A DNA stretch of 48,813 nt from Candidatus Omnitrophota bacterium (lineage in GTDB: Bacteria; Omnitrophota; Omnitrophia; Omnitrophales; Aquincolibacteriaceae), in NCBI GenBank assembly GCA_903856085.1, contig CAIOAT010000010.1:1-48813 (forward strand), written 5' to 3'. Below, piece after piece: positions 25,686 to 34,754 of this stretch. The position numbers and the translations under genes are program-made. Below the pieces are notes generated by a model. The model made no database searches. It had not been told where the DNA came from and saw only the letters and a list, made by a program, of their open reading frames with translations. Each line of letters begins with the position of its first letter. The first letter of the stretch is position 1.

Positions 25686-26121
25686 GGCATTTTCCTTTCT
25701 CACGCGAACGTGTAATGTTCCCGTTATTCACCAAAGAAGCTATCGTGATCCGCCGCAACCGATCCAACACGTCAGTCTCGATTTGATCGATCTCTTTTTT
25801 CAGCACGCAAGTGCTCCGATTCGGGCATAGCTTCTTCTTGAACACGCATTCGTTCAATTGGATCGTGTTTTGAAAGATCCGTATCAGATCTGTAAGCAAA
25901 ACCTTTTCCGCCGGAAAAGCCAAGGAAAAACCGCCCCCCTGCCCCTTGGTAGACTTCAAAAGACCTTCGCCGCTTAGGGTCTGAAGGATCTTCCTTAAAA
26001 AAGGCCTCGGGATCTTAAGCGCCGCTACCATTTCCGCAGCAGAAACAGACCCTTTCTCTTGTTTTGCAATATAACAAAGGGCACGCATCGCATAGTCGGT
26101 GTTCCGTGTAATGAGCTTCAT
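25660..26121 (-). CDS. Rrf2-family regulator of the hcp/hemerythrin operon
   Basis: 153 residues from ATG 26121. A winged helix (about 1-75, with PRPFLRKILQTLSGEG and the GQGGGF wing) precedes C92, C99 and C105 (C-x6-C-x5-C), close to the cluster ligands of IscR (92/98/104) and NsrR. First position in an operon with hcp and hemerythrin points to NO- or redox-responsive autoregulation like NsrR, but IscR-type sensing cannot be excluded. No Shine-Dalgarno precedes the ATG. The predicted transcription start falls on it, so the mRNA may be leaderless. Its stop lies inside the ptsI start region. Confidence 0.9.
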   Translation of the reverse strand: MKLITRNTDYAMRALCYIAKQEKGSVSAAEMVAALKIPRPFLRKILQTLSGEGLLKSTKGQGGGFSLAFPAEKVLLTDLIRIFQNTIQLNECVFKKKLCPNRSTCVLKKEIDQIETDVLDRLRRITIASLVNNGNITRSREKGKCHGHCRSSH

Positions 26122-26126
26122 GTTTG

Positions 26127-26155
26127 AATGATACCATTTATGTATCATTTGTCAA
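26127..26155 (-). promoter_or_regulatory. Promoter with perfect palindromic operator for the Rrf2-hcp operon
   Basis: On the minus strand, -35 TTGACA (26150-26155) and -10 TATCAT (26128-26133) are separated by 16 bp. The interval 26127-26149 is a perfect inverted repeat, AATGATAC-CATTTAT-GTATCATT (8-7-8), which fills the spacer and covers the -10. A repressor bound here would block RNA polymerase. The predicted start is at or next to the ATG at 26121. Confidence 0.82.
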
Positions 26156-26156
26156 G

Positions 26157-26194
26157 AAAAAGAAAGGAACGACCTGACGGGGTCGCCCCCTTTC
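26157..26194 (-). terminator. Terminator of the kinase-receiver-photolyase operon
   Basis: GAAAGG (26162-26167) pairs with CCTTTC (26189-26194), and inside it CGACC pairs with GGTCG around a 6-nt loop. On the minus strand this is followed by TTTTT (26157-26161). It is immediately followed by the -35 of the next promoter. Confidence 0.88.
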
Positions 26195-26205
26195 CGCAAC
26201 GCAAT

Positions 26206-26316
26206 TTACTTTTTGCTTACCTTGCCGCCTTTCAAGACCGCCCGGGCCTCATCGCGATGAGATTCTATGAGGTACGGGATCCCGGCAACTTCGGAACATT
26301 CACCGGTCAAAGACAT
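26206..26316 (-). CDS. Possible 36-aa mini-ORF after the photolyase gene
   Basis: ATG 26316 to TAA 26206 encodes 36 residues starting MSLTGECSEVAGIPYLIE, with AAGGAG 3 nt upstream (a TTG at 26310 has better spacing). The same frame is open back to the phrB TAG, 62 codons beyond stop to stop, and is in frame with phrB. It may be a real small protein, a C-terminal domain reached by stop read-through, or the remnant of a gene that lost its start. It lies before the operon terminator, so it is transcribed. No family is recognised. Confidence 0.35.
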   Translation of the reverse strand: MSLTGECSEVAGIPYLIESHRDEARAVLKGGKVSKK

Positions 26317-26412
26317 CAACTCCTTGCAACTAATCGAGGGAACATCAAAACATCGCGCCCCGGTCTTGAGAGTGATACGCTTGAAGCAAAATATTCGGCT
26401 CTCTCGGGCGGG

Positions 26413-27885
26413 CTATTTTCGACGGTTCTTGGCCATGCGATCATAGGCAAAGAGGGCGCGCTTCCTGGCGGCATCATGATCCACCACCGGCTCGGGATAA
26501 TCCTCGCCTAACTGAACACCGGCTTTCGTAAGAATCTCCGGAGGCGCAAGCCAAGGATTGTGGATGAATCGCACGGGAACTTTGGAAAGTTCAGGTATCC
26601 AGCGACGGACATAATCACCCTGAGAATCGAACTTCTCCCCTTGGAGCGTCGGATTAAAGATCCGGAAATACGGCGCCGCGTCTGCCCCGCAACCCGCGAC
26701 CCATTGCCAACCAAATGTATTATTCGCAAGGTCTGCATCCGCGAGCGTGTCCATGAACCATGCCGCACCGGCCTGCCACGGCTGGAGCAAGTCCTTCACC
26801 AAAAAAGAGGCCACGATCATCCGCACGCGGTTATGCATCCAACCCGTCGCCCAAAGCTCGCGCATTCCGGCATCCACGATTGGATAACCTGTTTTTCCTT
26901 TTTGCCACGCACCCAGCAGACGCGCGTCTTTCCTCCACGAGAACTTTGAAAATTCCTTCCGAAGCGGCGCTGTGGCCGTCTCAGGAAAATGATAAAGAAG
27001 GTAATGCGCAAACTCACGCCACACGATCTGGCGCAAGAATGCCTCGGAAGCACGCATCATCCCAGGACGGCGCTCCGAAGCCATGTTCTTTCGCGTCTCA
27101 TGCCAAACCTTCCGCGCGCTGATCTCTCCGAAATGAAGATGTGCCGAGAGCTTCGAAGTCCCTTCTACCGACGGCCGATCGCGCTCCCTTGGATAATCAT
27201 CAATCTTTCCATCCAGAAATTTCCGCAAAGCCACCGAGGCCCCCTGAGCGCCGGGCTTCCAGAGCAGTTCCATTTTTTCAGTCCACTTCGCGCGCACCTT
27301 GAGGCCGAGAGTTTCGATCGCTTCTGAATGCGGCCACCGGGAGAGCGCTGGCAGTTTGACCGGAGATTTCGCGGGCGCGCTGGGCCCTTCCAAAGACAGG
27401 CAATAATTCCAAAAGGGAGTGAATACCTTGTAGGGCGTTCCTTGTTTATTCAGGATCCGTGCGAGATCAAAAAGCATCGAATCATTCAACACCTCACAAA
27501 AGATCCCTGCACGAACTAATTTTTCCCGGATCGCCTCATCGACTTTTCGCTGAGCAGGCTCAAAACTCTTATCCCAAAAGACCGCGCCTGCTTTTGTTTT
27601 TCGGGCAAGAGCCATGAGGACCTCTGAGGCATCGCCCTTCCGTACTATGAGACATGATTTTATTGCGAGAAAGTCACGCTGAAGGTTTTTTAGAGAGCGT
27701 GCGAGCCACCACCGGCTCATGCTAGCCACCGCCGGATCATCTTCCCAGATAAAGACAGGGATCACAGGACCGCCGCGATCCATCGCAGCCATTAAGACAA
27801 GGTTATCCTCCAGACGAAGATTCCTGCGCAACCAGACAAGCGTTGGAGATTTCGGAGACAGGGACCCGGGAAGATTATTTTTCAA
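26413..27885 (-). CDS. phrB: Deoxyribodipyrimidine photolyase
   Basis: 490 residues. A blue-light FAD enzyme that reverses UV pyrimidine dimers in DNA. The start SPTLVWLRRNLRLEDN opens the N-terminal antenna domain. The C-terminal FAD domain has TSKLSAHLHFGEISAR, IVWREFAHYLLYHFPE, the WATGWMHNRVRMIVASFLVKD helix pair and FGWQWVAGCGADAAPYFRIFNP, all class I photolyase/cryptochrome hallmarks. The first codon is a TTG (27885) overlapping the receiver gene by 11 nt, with no clear ribosome site, so coupled translation is likely. Cryptochrome function cannot be ruled out, but the DNA-repair motifs favour photolyase. Confidence 0.93.
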   Translation of the reverse strand: MKNNLPGSLSPKSPTLVWLRRNLRLEDNLVLMAAMDRGGPVIPVFIWEDDPAVASMSRWWLARSLKNLQRDFLAIKSCLIVRKGDASEVLMALARKTKAGAVFWDKSFEPAQRKVDEAIREKLVRAGIFCEVLNDSMLFDLARILNKQGTPYKVFTPFWNYCLSLEGPSAPAKSPVKLPALSRWPHSEAIETLGLKVRAKWTEKMELLWKPGAQGASVALRKFLDGKIDDYPRERDRPSVEGTSKLSAHLHFGEISARKVWHETRKNMASERRPGMMRASEAFLRQIVWREFAHYLLYHFPETATAPLRKEFSKFSWRKDARLLGAWQKGKTGYPIVDAGMRELWATGWMHNRVRMIVASFLVKDLLQPWQAGAAWFMDTLADADLANNTFGWQWVAGCGADAAPYFRIFNPTLQGEKFDSQGDYVRRWIPELSKVPVRFIHNPWLAPPEILTKAGVQLGEDYPEPVVDHDAARKRALFAYDRMAKNRRK

Positions 27886-28252
27886 GCAGGCGATGGATCT
27901 TCATCAGAAGATCCGCGGAATCATAGGGCTTCCGGACACAGTCATCGGCCCCGGCGGTGATGCATCGATGCTCCACGTCGTCCATGCCCGCGGCGGTCGT
28001 GGAAATAATGGGGATGTGTTTTGTCGCGGGATCCTTGCGGAGCCTGCGGCACACCTCGAAACCGTCAATGCCAGGCATGATCACATCCACCAGAGCAAGA
28101 TCGGGCTTTTCCTTAACGGCCAGTTGAAGACCCTTTTCGCCATCCATGGCAGAGATCACCTCATAACCGTTCTTTTCAAGCCTGAGGGAGATCATCACGA
28201 TCTGATCCGGCTCATCTTCAATGAAAAGAATCCTCTTTTTTTTCTCGCTCAT
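27875..28252 (-). CDS. Single-domain response regulator
   Basis: 125 residues, a bare receiver domain. Acidic pocket residues are in FIEDEPDQ (about 10-17), the phospho-acceptor aspartate near residue 51 in LALVDVIMPG, the switch threonine in IISTTAAG, and the conserved lysine in CVRKPYD. There is no output domain, so it acts by protein contact, as a phosphate relay or sink. It lies 4 nt after the 11-PAS kinase and overlaps phrB, so the three are one transcript. The kinase is the obvious partner by position, but this is inference. Confidence 0.95.
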   Translation of the reverse strand: MSEKKKRILFIEDEPDQIVMISLRLEKNGYEVISAMDGEKGLQLAVKEKPDLALVDVIMPGIDGFEVCRRLRKDPATKHIPIISTTAAGMDDVEHRCITAGADDCVRKPYDSADLLMKIHRLLEK

Positions 28253-28256
28253 GATT

Positions 28257-31200
28257 TCAAACCTTTCCCCTCTGATGAAGCGGCAGTGAGAAAATCACCT
28301 GGGTCCCTTTGCCGAGTTCGCTCTTGAGCCAGATCTGCCCTCCGTGCATTTCAATGATTCCCTTCGCGATCGAGAGCCCGAGCCCAAATCCCTTTTCCCC
28401 AGGCCCAGCCGTCCTTGAAAATTGCTGAAATGTTTCAAACGTCCTGGCGATATTCTCCGGAGCGATCCCGATGCCGGTATCCCGAACCTCGCACTCCACC
28501 ACATCCTTTAATACGATCAGGAGGATCTCCACAGCCCCGCTCCTCGGAGTGAACTTGATGGCATTATCCACCAAATTGCTCAGAACCTGCGTGATCTTGT
28601 CCGCATCCGCGAGGATCTGAATCGCATGTCCCGGTAATTTCAAGTTGAGATCGATACCTTTCTCCACGGCGCGCTTTTTAAACTCGAACGCCACATCTTT
28701 TACAAGATCCTCCAAATTCGTCATCTTTTGCAAAAGCCTGATCTTGCCGGTCTCGATACTTGAAATATCTAAAAGACTCGTGATCATGCGTGCCAAACGG
28801 TCGATGCTGCGCATCACTGTCCCAAGGATCTCCTTTTGCTCCGAAGTGACCGGGCCTACCATCTCATCCATCAAAAGGCTGATCCCCTCTTTTTCGATTG
28901 AAAGCGGCGTTCGAAGCTCATGGGACACCGTTCGCACGATATCATTCCGGAATTCCTCAACCTTCTTCTGCTCCGTCACATCCACCGAAACGCCCAAAAT
29001 ACATTTTTCTTTCATCCCCGCCATTTTGAACGGGATCTTGATCGTCTGAAGAATGTGCTTCTGGCCCTGAAGGTCCGTGAAAGGATCCGACGGAATAATC
29101 CTGGGTTTGTCGATAGCCAAGATCTCACGGTCAATCTTCAGATAGGCTTGCGCCTCTTCGCGAACTGCATGCACGTCCTGCCTCCGAACCCCGATGAGTT
29201 CTTTGGGTTCCTTACCGTACGCCTGGGCCACCGCACGATTCACCAACAAGAACCGTCCTGTTTTATCCTTGGCGAATACCATATGCGGCACTGTATCAAT
29301 AATCTGCAATAGCTGGTATCTGCTTTCACGGAGTCTTTCATCAGCCCGTTTGCTCTCGGTAATGTCACGAAAACTCCATACTCGCCCCACCGGACAACCA
29401 TCGATCCGTTGAGGATGCGAATAGCGCTCAAAAATCCGACCATCTTTAAACTCCAGCGTATCAAAGCTTTCCTTTTGGGGATGACCATAGAGTTCCTGCA
29501 CTTTCGCCAGAAACCCTTCCGGATCCTTCAACTGAGAAAGCACGCACCTCAGAAGCTTTTTATCATCGCGTGAAGCAAGCATTCTCGGGGACAATTTCCA
29601 CAATTTCAAAAACTGCTGATTAAAATCCGCTATTTTTCCTGTTTGGTCCACCACCAACATACCGTCTGCCGTCGACTCCAAAGTAGCGCGTTGGAGAGAA
29701 AGCAAACGTTTGAGTTCCTCTTCTGCCCGCTTACCAGAGGTAATATCTTCGTAGGTTCCAAGAACACCCACCACTTTTCCCGTTACGTCCCGAAGCGGGA
29801 TTTTACTTGTCTTTAGCCACGCCTGGGTACCATCCTGTTTGATCTGAGGTTCTTCAAAATTGATCCTCGCCCGTCCCGTTCTCATCACTGCCTGGTCATC
29901 TGCACGATATTTTTTTGCGTTCGCAGCCGAGGCCGTTTCATAATCAGTCTTTCCGACAAGTTCCTGTGGATCGTCGTAGCCGCAATCGACGGCCAGGGGT
30001 TTATTGCCGCCGACATAGACTGAGTTCCGATTTTTCCAGAAGATCCGTTGAGGAACAGTGTCCAGAATCGTCTGAAGCATCTGCTTAGAACTGAACAATT
30101 CCTCGGCAATACGGCTACGCTCCGTAATATCATCGAACATCACAAACACCTTATCCGAAACAATAACGCCAAAGATGAATACCGTCTTAACCCTACCGTC
30201 CTTGCAAGTCACCTGAAACTCTCCGCCTTTGATCTCGCATTTCTTGTCAATGGCCCTCTGAACATCTTCCGACCATTGCACTATCACTTTCTTCCGGTAG
30301 CTCACGTCTGGATAAGCCCGACGCCACCAACGTTCCATCGTGGAGATCTCTTTATAAGGATAACCAAACGTCTCCACCGCCTTCTCATTAATGTATTCGA
30401 TCACCCCACCCAGAGTGACAATAGCCATCGACATCGGCGAACTATCAAGAATCATCCGAAGCTGCTTTTCGCTCTGATGCAGCGCCTCTTCTGCCTTTTG
30501 GCGCTCGGTGATGTCCCAAATAACGCCATTCACCCGCAAGGGATGCCCCTCAGGATCACAAACCAACTGACCGCGCACTGCAACGGAATGGATACTTTTA
30601 TCAGACCAGACCACGCGAAACTCAGGCTCGTAGGGAACCTTTTCCTCTAGAGTCCGATGTAATGCCTCTTTAAGGATGGAACGATCGCCAGGATGCACGA
30701 CCCTGAAGAATTCCTCCGCCGTTCCAGAAAAGGTTTTTGGATTAATCCCCAACAGAGAGCAGACCTGTTTATCAAAATACCGTTTATTGAGGACAATATC
30801 AATGTGCCACACGCCCATGCCCGCGCTCCGCAATGCCAGATCGAGCTGTGCCACGCTCTCTTTCAGAGCTTCTGCCGCCTTCCTACGCTCCGTGATATTG
30901 CGAATATTGCACTGGATCACGGATTGATTGTCCACAGCGTAGACATTACTGACGAATTCTACGCTGATCTTCCGGCCCTCGATTGTTTCGAGTGGCATAT
31001 CGTCATAACGGATATATTTTTTTCGCTGCAGTCGTAAAAAATGAGCTCTATTCGGAACAATATCCCTGAAAAATCCGAGCTCCCAGACCTTTTTCCCAAG
31101 GAATACCTTGCGCGAATAACCCAACAGCTCGATCAAGTACGGATTCACATCCTCGATCCTCCCCGTCTTCGCGTTGAGAATCAAGATGCCATCTTTCGCC

Positions 31201-33269
31201 GCCTCAAAAAGACGCCGGTACCGCGTTTCCGAAGCCAAGAGATCATGCTCGTGTTTTTTGCGAAGGGTAATATCCTGCGCAAACCCCGATGTTCCGATGA
31301 TCTTCCCTTTCAAGTCACGAACCGGAGTCTTGAAGGTTTCGTACCACCTCTTTATCTTTCCATCTTCAATAAGCTCCTCGACCCTAAGTGATTTCCCAAG
31401 CCTCATCACCTTCACATCATCGGCCCGGTACTTTCTAGCAAGCGCCTCCGGCCAAACATCAAGATCCGTCTTCCCCACAACATGGTCGGGGGATTTCGCG
31501 CCACAGGCATCCGAAAATTTCTGATTCACGGCCAAAAATTTTCCGCTCTCGTCCTTCAGCCATACCATGCCCGGCTGGTTCTCGATGACAGCTTTCCGAA
31601 AACTGCTCTCCTGACGCAGGACCTCCTCCGCCCGTCTGCGATCGGTAATATCACGCGCATAGCCAGCAGTCCCGATCACGTTTCCGGCCGCGTCCAGGAT
31701 AGGCGTTTTGAAAGTTTCGTGCCACCTGGCAACACCTTTCTCGGAGATGAGTTCTTCCACCTCTATATGTTTCCGGCTTTTCATGACCTTTCGGTCATCC
31801 CACATAAATTTATCCGCAAGCTTTGGCGGCCAAAAATCGCGATCGGTCTTTCCCAATACTTCCTCGGATTTTTTCCTGCCGGCCATTTTCACGTAATCCT
31901 GATTCACAGCCAGAAGCCGACTGTCCTTGTCCTTCAGCCATAACATCCCGGGTTGATTTTCAATGAGCGCAGACATATAGGCTTCACGACGGCTCAACGA
32001 TTCTTCGGCTTTTTTTCGCTCTGTAATGTCCGAATAGGCCCCTAGGATACCGATAACATTTCCTTCTTCATCGTGCAAAGGAACCTTGGATGTATCAAGC
32101 CAGGCCTGTCTCCTCCCGGCCTGAAGCTGCGGCTCAATAATATGATATTCGGCCTTATCATTCTCCATGACTCTGCGGTCGCATTTCCTGAAAAAATCCG
32201 CCTCTTCTTTTTTCCAAGAAAAATCGTAATCCGTTTTTCCTACGATGTTTTCAGGAGATCCAACGCCTGCCGCCTTGGCAAAGTTGTCATTGCACCAGAT
32301 ATAAACGGAGTTCCTGTCTTTCCAGAAAACAAAGTCAGGAACGCTGTTAATGACCAGCTCCAAAAACTCTTTCGAAGCTCGCATGCTACTTTCTGCCAGC
32401 TTAAGTTCCGTGATATCACGTCCCTCGGCGGTAAGTAATATCACTTTACCTTTTTCGTTTCTGACCGGGTTGAGCGAGAAATCGATCCAAAGCGTAGCAC
32501 CTTTTTTCCCCAAAACTTCCACGGGATAGCGGATAAACTTCCCCCTCGCGGCCTGGGCCACCGCTTTTCGCAGCTTCTGCTGCGTCTCCCTGGAGATCGT
32601 CCACCAACGGCAGTTCCAGAAAAATTTATCTCCAACATCCCTCGGGGTCAACCCACCGAATTTTAATGCCGAATGATTAACCTCGAGCACTTTCCCGTCG
32701 GGTTTCAGAAGTGCGATAAACTGGAAGGTGTTGTCAAAAACGGCTCGAAGTCTCTGTGAAGTCTCGCTGCTCTTCTCTTCCGTTTTCTTGCGTTGCGTAA
32801 TATCGGTAAAAAAAGCCAACTTGGAAAGGGAACCATCGGAATGACGAAAGGGTTTGTTCAAAATATCGAACCATCGCCCATCTTTGGGACTCTGCATCTC
32901 AAGGCGAACGGTCTGGCCCTGAAAAACACGGCTATTGGGACACCAAGGGCAAACGCTTTTTCGAGCATGCAGGGCACCATAACAAACTTTCCCCGTTGGA
33001 TCCCCACCCACCCAGCGTCTGAAAGCCTTATTGGCAAATTCGATCTTATGGTCTTTCGAGCAAAGATAGACCATCCCGTCCAGGGCGTTTAAGACCGCAA
33101 GCTCCTTGTTTTCTTTCTCTGCAAGTTCCCGGATCCTTTGTTTCTGACGAAGAACTTCGACTCGAAGTTTTGGATTGGCTTTTCTTAGGGCTTGCGGGGA
33201 GACGGCGTCAGAATGGCGGGAAACCTGGCGAGTGCGTTTTGCGTTCTTTTTGTCGCGACGAGGACTCAT
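28257..33269 (-). CDS. Giant multi-PAS sensor histidine kinase (11 PAS domains)
   Basis: 1670 residues with no membrane segment, so cytosolic. Eleven PAS domains run from about residue 55 to 1435, each ended by a DIT-x-R/S-K-x-AE linker. PAS 4 and 5 are near duplicates ([14 protein letters not shown] and [14 protein letters not shown]). The first has a CPWC motif and a preceding cysteine that could bind a cofactor or metal. HisKA follows with H1450 in [11 protein letters not shown]. The ATPase domain has N ([11 protein letters not shown]), G1 (DTGIGIAPE) and G2 ([11 protein letters not shown]) boxes. ATG 33269 has GGAGAG 5 nt upstream, and a TATAAT -10 lies at 33296-33301 without a good -35. 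The signals sensed are unknown. Confidence 0.95.
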   Translation of the reverse strand: MSPRRDKKNAKRTRQVSRHSDAVSPQALRKANPKLRVEVLRQKQRIRELAEKENKELAVLNALDGMVYLCSKDHKIEFANKAFRRWVGGDPTGKVCYGALHARKSVCPWCPNSRVFQGQTVRLEMQSPKDGRWFDILNKPFRHSDGSLSKLAFFTDITQRKKTEEKSSETSQRLRAVFDNTFQFIALLKPDGKVLEVNHSALKFGGLTPRDVGDKFFWNCRWWTISRETQQKLRKAVAQAARGKFIRYPVEVLGKKGATLWIDFSLNPVRNEKGKVILLTAEGRDITELKLAESSMRASKEFLELVINSVPDFVFWKDRNSVYIWCNDNFAKAAGVGSPENIVGKTDYDFSWKKEEADFFRKCDRRVMENDKAEYHIIEPQLQAGRRQAWLDTSKVPLHDEEGNVIGILGAYSDITERKKAEESLSRREAYMSALIENQPGMLWLKDKDSRLLAVNQDYVKMAGRKKSEEVLGKTDRDFWPPKLADKFMWDDRKVMKSRKHIEVEELISEKGVARWHETFKTPILDAAGNVIGTAGYARDITDRRRAEEVLRQESSFRKAVIENQPGMVWLKDESGKFLAVNQKFSDACGAKSPDHVVGKTDLDVWPEALARKYRADDVKVMRLGKSLRVEELIEDGKIKRWYETFKTPVRDLKGKIIGTSGFAQDITLRKKHEHDLLASETRYRRLFEAAKDGILILNAKTGRIEDVNPYLIELLGYSRKVFLGKKVWELGFFRDIVPNRAHFLRLQRKKYIRYDDMPLETIEGRKISVEFVSNVYAVDNQSVIQCNIRNITERRKAAEALKESVAQLDLALRSAGMGVWHIDIVLNKRYFDKQVCSLLGINPKTFSGTAEEFFRVVHPGDRSILKEALHRTLEEKVPYEPEFRVVWSDKSIHSVAVRGQLVCDPEGHPLRVNGVIWDITERQKAEEALHQSEKQLRMILDSSPMSMAIVTLGGVIEYINEKAVETFGYPYKEISTMERWWRRAYPDVSYRKKVIVQWSEDVQRAIDKKCEIKGGEFQVTCKDGRVKTVFIFGVIVSDKVFVMFDDITERSRIAEELFSSKQMLQTILDTVPQRIFWKNRNSVYVGGNKPLAVDCGYDDPQELVGKTDYETASAANAKKYRADDQAVMRTGRARINFEEPQIKQDGTQAWLKTSKIPLRDVTGKVVGVLGTYEDITSGKRAEEELKRLLSLQRATLESTADGMLVVDQTGKIADFNQQFLKLWKLSPRMLASRDDKKLLRCVLSQLKDPEGFLAKVQELYGHPQKESFDTLEFKDGRIFERYSHPQRIDGCPVGRVWSFRDITESKRADERLRESRYQLLQIIDTVPHMVFAKDKTGRFLLVNRAVAQAYGKEPKELIGVRRQDVHAVREEAQAYLKIDREILAIDKPRIIPSDPFTDLQGQKHILQTIKIPFKMAGMKEKCILGVSVDVTEQKKVEEFRNDIVRTVSHELRTPLSIEKEGISLLMDEMVGPVTSEQKEILGTVMRSIDRLARMITSLLDISSIETGKIRLLQKMTNLEDLVKDVAFEFKKRAVEKGIDLNLKLPGHAIQILADADKITQVLSNLVDNAIKFTPRSGAVEILLIVLKDVVECEVRDTGIGIAPENIARTFETFQQFSRTAGPGEKGFGLGLSIAKGIIEMHGGQIWLKSELGKGTQVIFSLPLHQRGKV

Positions 33270-33360
33270 CTCTTCTCTCCGAATAATGATGTGGTATTAT
33301 AACCTGACTGTTCCATAAAAGTTTAGAACAAAATAGGAAAGGACCGGCCCGGCGCGCCCT

Positions 33361-34689
33361 ATGCTCAAGCTTCAGGATTTCCTCTCCCAGAACCCGTTCC
33401 GCAAAAGCCTCGATATCTCGTGGAAGGAAGGTATTGCAGCCAGCGTCATGCAATCACTCGTCGATGATTATTCTATCCCATTCGCCCTCTTCCTCGGCGC
33501 CTCCCCTGTTCAAATTGGGCTTCTTGTAGCCATCCCAAGCTTGGTCAGCTCCTTCATCCAGCTTTGGACCTCCAAAGCCGTGGACCTGCTTGGCAGCAGG
33601 CTCCGCTTCCTCGTGAGCAACACGGCAGGACAGGCGTTTTGCCTTCTTCCAATCGTTTTTCTCCCAATCCTGACCGGCACCTGGAGAATCGGCGCATTCA
33701 TCGTTTTTGTGACCTCATTCCGGATCTTCGGAAGCCTCATCAGTACAGCCTGGGGTAGTTTGACAAGTGACTATCTGTCGGCTGAAGAGCGCGGCCGTTA
33801 TTTTGGATGGCGATCAGGAGTCGTCGGGATTGCCGGCATCCTCGGAACGGTCCTGGGAGGCGTACTTCTTTTCAGCTATCAAGAAAATCTGCAAGCAGTG
33901 GGCTTTATGATCCTGGTCGCGATCGCCGCCTTGGCCCGATTTCTTTCCTCAAGGCTCATGGCGCAGATGCAGGATCTTCCGACCGTAAAAAAACCGGATG
34001 ACCACTTTTCATTTTTTATGTTCTTGCGACGTTTTCGAGAAAGCAACTTTGTGAAATTCGTATTCTATGTCGCAAGCATTATGTTCGCGACGAATATCGC
34101 TGCGCCATTCTTCAGCGTTTATATGCTTCGCGACCTTCACTTCAATTATCTTCTATTCATGATCATTCGATTCGCCTCGGTCGGCGCGGGCCTTGTTTCC
34201 TTCCCGATTTGGGGAAGACACGCGGACGCTGTCGGAAATGCAAAGATCCTTAAACTCACAAGTTTTCTCATACCCGCCATCCCTTTGCTCTGGATGATCT
34301 CGCCTGTTCCTGCCTACCTGGTTTGCGTGGAGATCTTTTCGGGATTCGTCTGGGGAGGATTCAATCTCTGCGTGCTAAATTTCATCTATGACGCCGTCAG
34401 CTCAGGCAAAAGGATCCGCTGCCTGAGCTACTTCTCTTTCATCAACGGGATCGCGCTCTTTCTTGGAGCTTTGATAGGCGGATTTCTCGTCGAACACTCT
34501 CTGCCATTTCACGGATCTGCGATCCTGACTGTGTTCTTGATCTCGGGAGCACTTCGGTTCCTGTCTCATTTCATTCTTTCCAGGAAATTCCGGGAAGTGC
34601 GTCTGGCAACTCAAAAAATATCAAGCCTGGAACTTTTTTTTAGTGTCACCGGGATCCGGCAGCAGCTCGGAGGAAGAAATAAGTCCTAA
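33361..34689 (+). CDS. Major facilitator superfamily transporter
   Basis: 442 residues with about twelve hydrophobic helices. The N-terminal repeat contains FALFLGASPVQIGLLVAIPS and the loop TSKAVDLLGSRLRF, equivalent to the MFS loop 2-3 motif; LTSDYLSAEERGRYFGW is the cytosolic segment often seen in this group. The substrate is unknown. It is one of two plus-strand genes and diverges from the kinase operon; the shared 91-nt gap has a TATTAT element. The ATG at 33361 lacks a good ribosome site (AGGAAAGGA is about 17 nt away), so the start is uncertain. It converges on glgP with only 65 nt between and no clear terminator. Confidence 0.88.
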   Translation: MLKLQDFLSQNPFRKSLDISWKEGIAASVMQSLVDDYSIPFALFLGASPVQIGLLVAIPSLVSSFIQLWTSKAVDLLGSRLRFLVSNTAGQAFCLLPIVFLPILTGTWRIGAFIVFVTSFRIFGSLISTAWGSLTSDYLSAEERGRYFGWRSGVVGIAGILGTVLGGVLLFSYQENLQAVGFMILVAIAALARFLSSRLMAQMQDLPTVKKPDDHFSFFMFLRRFRESNFVKFVFYVASIMFATNIAAPFFSVYMLRDLHFNYLLFMIIRFASVGAGLVSFPIWGRHADAVGNAKILKLTSFLIPAIPLLWMISPVPAYLVCVEIFSGFVWGGFNLCVLNFIYDAVSSGKRIRCLSYFSFINGIALFLGALIGGFLVEHSLPFHGSAILTVFLISGALRFLSHFILSRKFREVRLATQKISSLELFFSVTGIRQQLGGRNKS

Positions 34690-34754
34690 ACAGCACTTTT
34701 AGGGTAAGGGGTCCTCGGCGTGCTATGAATCACGCAACTAAGTACCGCGCGGAA

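Noticed and set aside
28257-33269. LOV photoreceptor domain in PAS 2 (WNCRWW)
   Set aside because: The motif only loosely resembles GXNCRFLQ and the surrounding flavin-binding residues are missing; light sensing by this domain is not supported.
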